Shown in pieces: positions 4,521 to 5,263 of a stretch of DNA of 5,263 nt. The notes under the pieces are model-generated. The model made no database searches. It saw nothing but the letters and a program-made list of their open reading frames with translations, and was not told where the DNA came from. The stretch spans positions 1-5,263 of the forward strand of contig JALOMY010000218.1 in NCBI GenBank assembly GCA_025455225.1, given 5' to 3'. Origin of the DNA: Cyclobacteriaceae bacterium. GTDB taxonomy: Bacteria > Bacteroidota > Bacteroidia > Cytophagales > Cyclobacteriaceae. The position numbers were made by a program, and so were the translations under genes. Within the stretch, counting starts at the first letter, position 1, and every line of letters starts with the position of its first letter.

Positions 4521-5263
4521 ATGAACTTTGAAAAATTCACCATCAAATCGCAGGAAGCCCTTCAGAAATCGGCTGAGATTGCCATGGGTTTACAGCAACA
4601 GGCCATAGAACCCGGCCATGTGCTCAAAGCTATATTGGAGACCGATGAAAATGTGGCCTCCTACCTGGTTAAAAAACTGGCGATTAATAAAAATCTGCTG
4701 GATACGAAACTGGAAGAATTATTGAATTCATATCCAAAAGTCTCCGGTCAGCAACCTTATTTGTCTACTGCAACCAATTCGGTTTTACAGCAGGCAGAAA
4801 AGGAATTGCGCGAATTCAAGGATCAATACATTGCCGTAGAGCATTTGTTACTGGGAATTCTAACGGGTAAGGAAAAGACGGCTGCGCTGATGCGCGATGC
4901 AGGTTTTGAACGCTCTGCACTTGTTAAGGCTATTAAAGAACTGCGGGGAGGCTCTACCGTTACAGATCAGAATGCAGAAGCGAAATACAAATCATTGGAG
5001 CGTTATTCAAAAAATCTTAATGAACTGGCTAAGCAAGGAAAAATTGACCCTGTGATTGGCCGCGATGAAGAAATACGAAGGGTATTGCAAATCCTTTCGC
5101 GCAGAACCAAGAATAACCCAATACTTTTAGGCGAACCCGGTGTGGGTAAAACGGCCATCGTTGAAGGAATGGCCCAACGAATTGTCAATGGAGATGTACC
5201 CGAAAATCTTAAAACTAAAATTATTGTATCGCTCGACATGGGCTTGCTTGTAGCAGGTGCCAA
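4521..5263 (+). CDS. clpB: ATP-dependent chaperone ClpB (partial, N-terminal 247 residues)
   Basis: The ATG at 4521 opens a frame that stays open to the window end (247 full codons); full-length ClpB is about 860-870 residues. ClpB is a cytosolic hexameric AAA+ disaggregase that extracts proteins from heat-induced aggregates together with DnaK/DnaJ/GrpE. Residues 1-143 form the Clp N domain with its two repeats: MNFEKFTIKSQEALQ...IEPGHVLKAIL, and YIAVEHLLLGIL. After a linker, NELAKQGKIDPVIGRDEEI (167-185) begins the first AAA+ module, followed by RRTKNNPILLGEPGVGKT with Walker A at 204-211 (K210). The sequence ends at SLDMGLLVAGA, just before the substrate-threading pore loop. Family consensus here is DMGAL; Leu242 replaces Ala, a mild change. 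The absence of a ClpC-type N domain and the TIKSQEAL start favour ClpB over ClpA/ClpC. The next-gene boundary and middle domain are not visible. Confidence 0.95.
   Translation, partial: MNFEKFTIKSQEALQKSAEIAMGLQQQAIEPGHVLKAILETDENVASYLVKKLAINKNLLDTKLEELLNSYPKVSGQQPYLSTATNSVLQQAEKELREFKDQYIAVEHLLLGILTGKEKTAALMRDAGFERSALVKAIKELRGGSTVTDQNAEAKYKSLERYSKNLNELAKQGKIDPVIGRDEEIRRVLQILSRRTKNNPILLGEPGVGKTAIVEGMAQRIVNGDVPENLKTKIIVSLDMGLLVAGA

Noticed and set aside
5003..5263. 86-codon minus-strand open frame at the right edge
   Set aside because: It is antisense to the conserved Walker A region of clpB, whose own frame is open and matches the family residue by residue.
1..5263. Search for mobile elements, CRISPR repeats, tRNA/rRNA, toxin-antitoxin or defence genes
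   Set aside because: No transposase, integrase, terminal repeats, regularly spaced repeats, tRNA cloverleaf or defence domain could be recognised; all sizeable frames belong to housekeeping or conserved hypothetical families.

Overview
The window looks like an ordinary chromosomal stretch from a member of the Bacteroidota, most likely a Cytophagales-type bacterium. Four things point there: the moderate, slightly AT-rich composition; the near absence of Shine-Dalgarno sequences; a TAnnTTTG-type -7 box directly before one start codon; and gene variants familiar from that phylum (an A-type iron-sulfur carrier with a single cysteine, a short membrane-anchored hypothetical, and a ClpB with typical Bacteroidota wording). 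The phylum is an inference from these features, not from a database search.

Left part (1-1281, minus strand): three genes packed as one transcription unit, read right to left. They are a single-pass membrane hypothetical (1281-763), a YkvA/DUF1232 small membrane protein (about 757-356) and a TIP30/HTATIP2-like NAD(P)-binding Rossmann protein (359-1) whose C-terminal half lies outside the window. The last two share a 4-base ATGA overlap. A 119-bp divergent spacer (1282-1400) separates this unit from the plus-strand genes.

Middle part (1401-4294, plus strand): a HesB/IscA-family protein lacking the C-terminal Cys-Gly-Cys; an Ada-like fusion of an AraC-type DNA-binding domain with an O6-alkylguanine-DNA alkyltransferase; a YkvI-type 10-TM transporter-like protein that begins with TTG inside the edge of a perfect 10-bp inverted repeat; and a YjaB-like GNAT acetyltransferase. 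Spacers are 31-48 bp, so some read-through is likely, but the functions do not form an obvious pathway.

Right part (4295-5263): a 226-bp spacer with two good stem-loops (one followed by TTTT, a terminator candidate) and a 24-codon ORF, then the first 247 codons of clpB, the protein disaggregase, cut by the window edge.

No mobile element, CRISPR array, tRNA, rRNA or toxin/defence cassette is visible. I found no convincing new biological system. The observations most worth checking are the single-cysteine IscA homologue, the inverted repeat at the TTG start of the ykvI-like gene, and the structured clpB leader.
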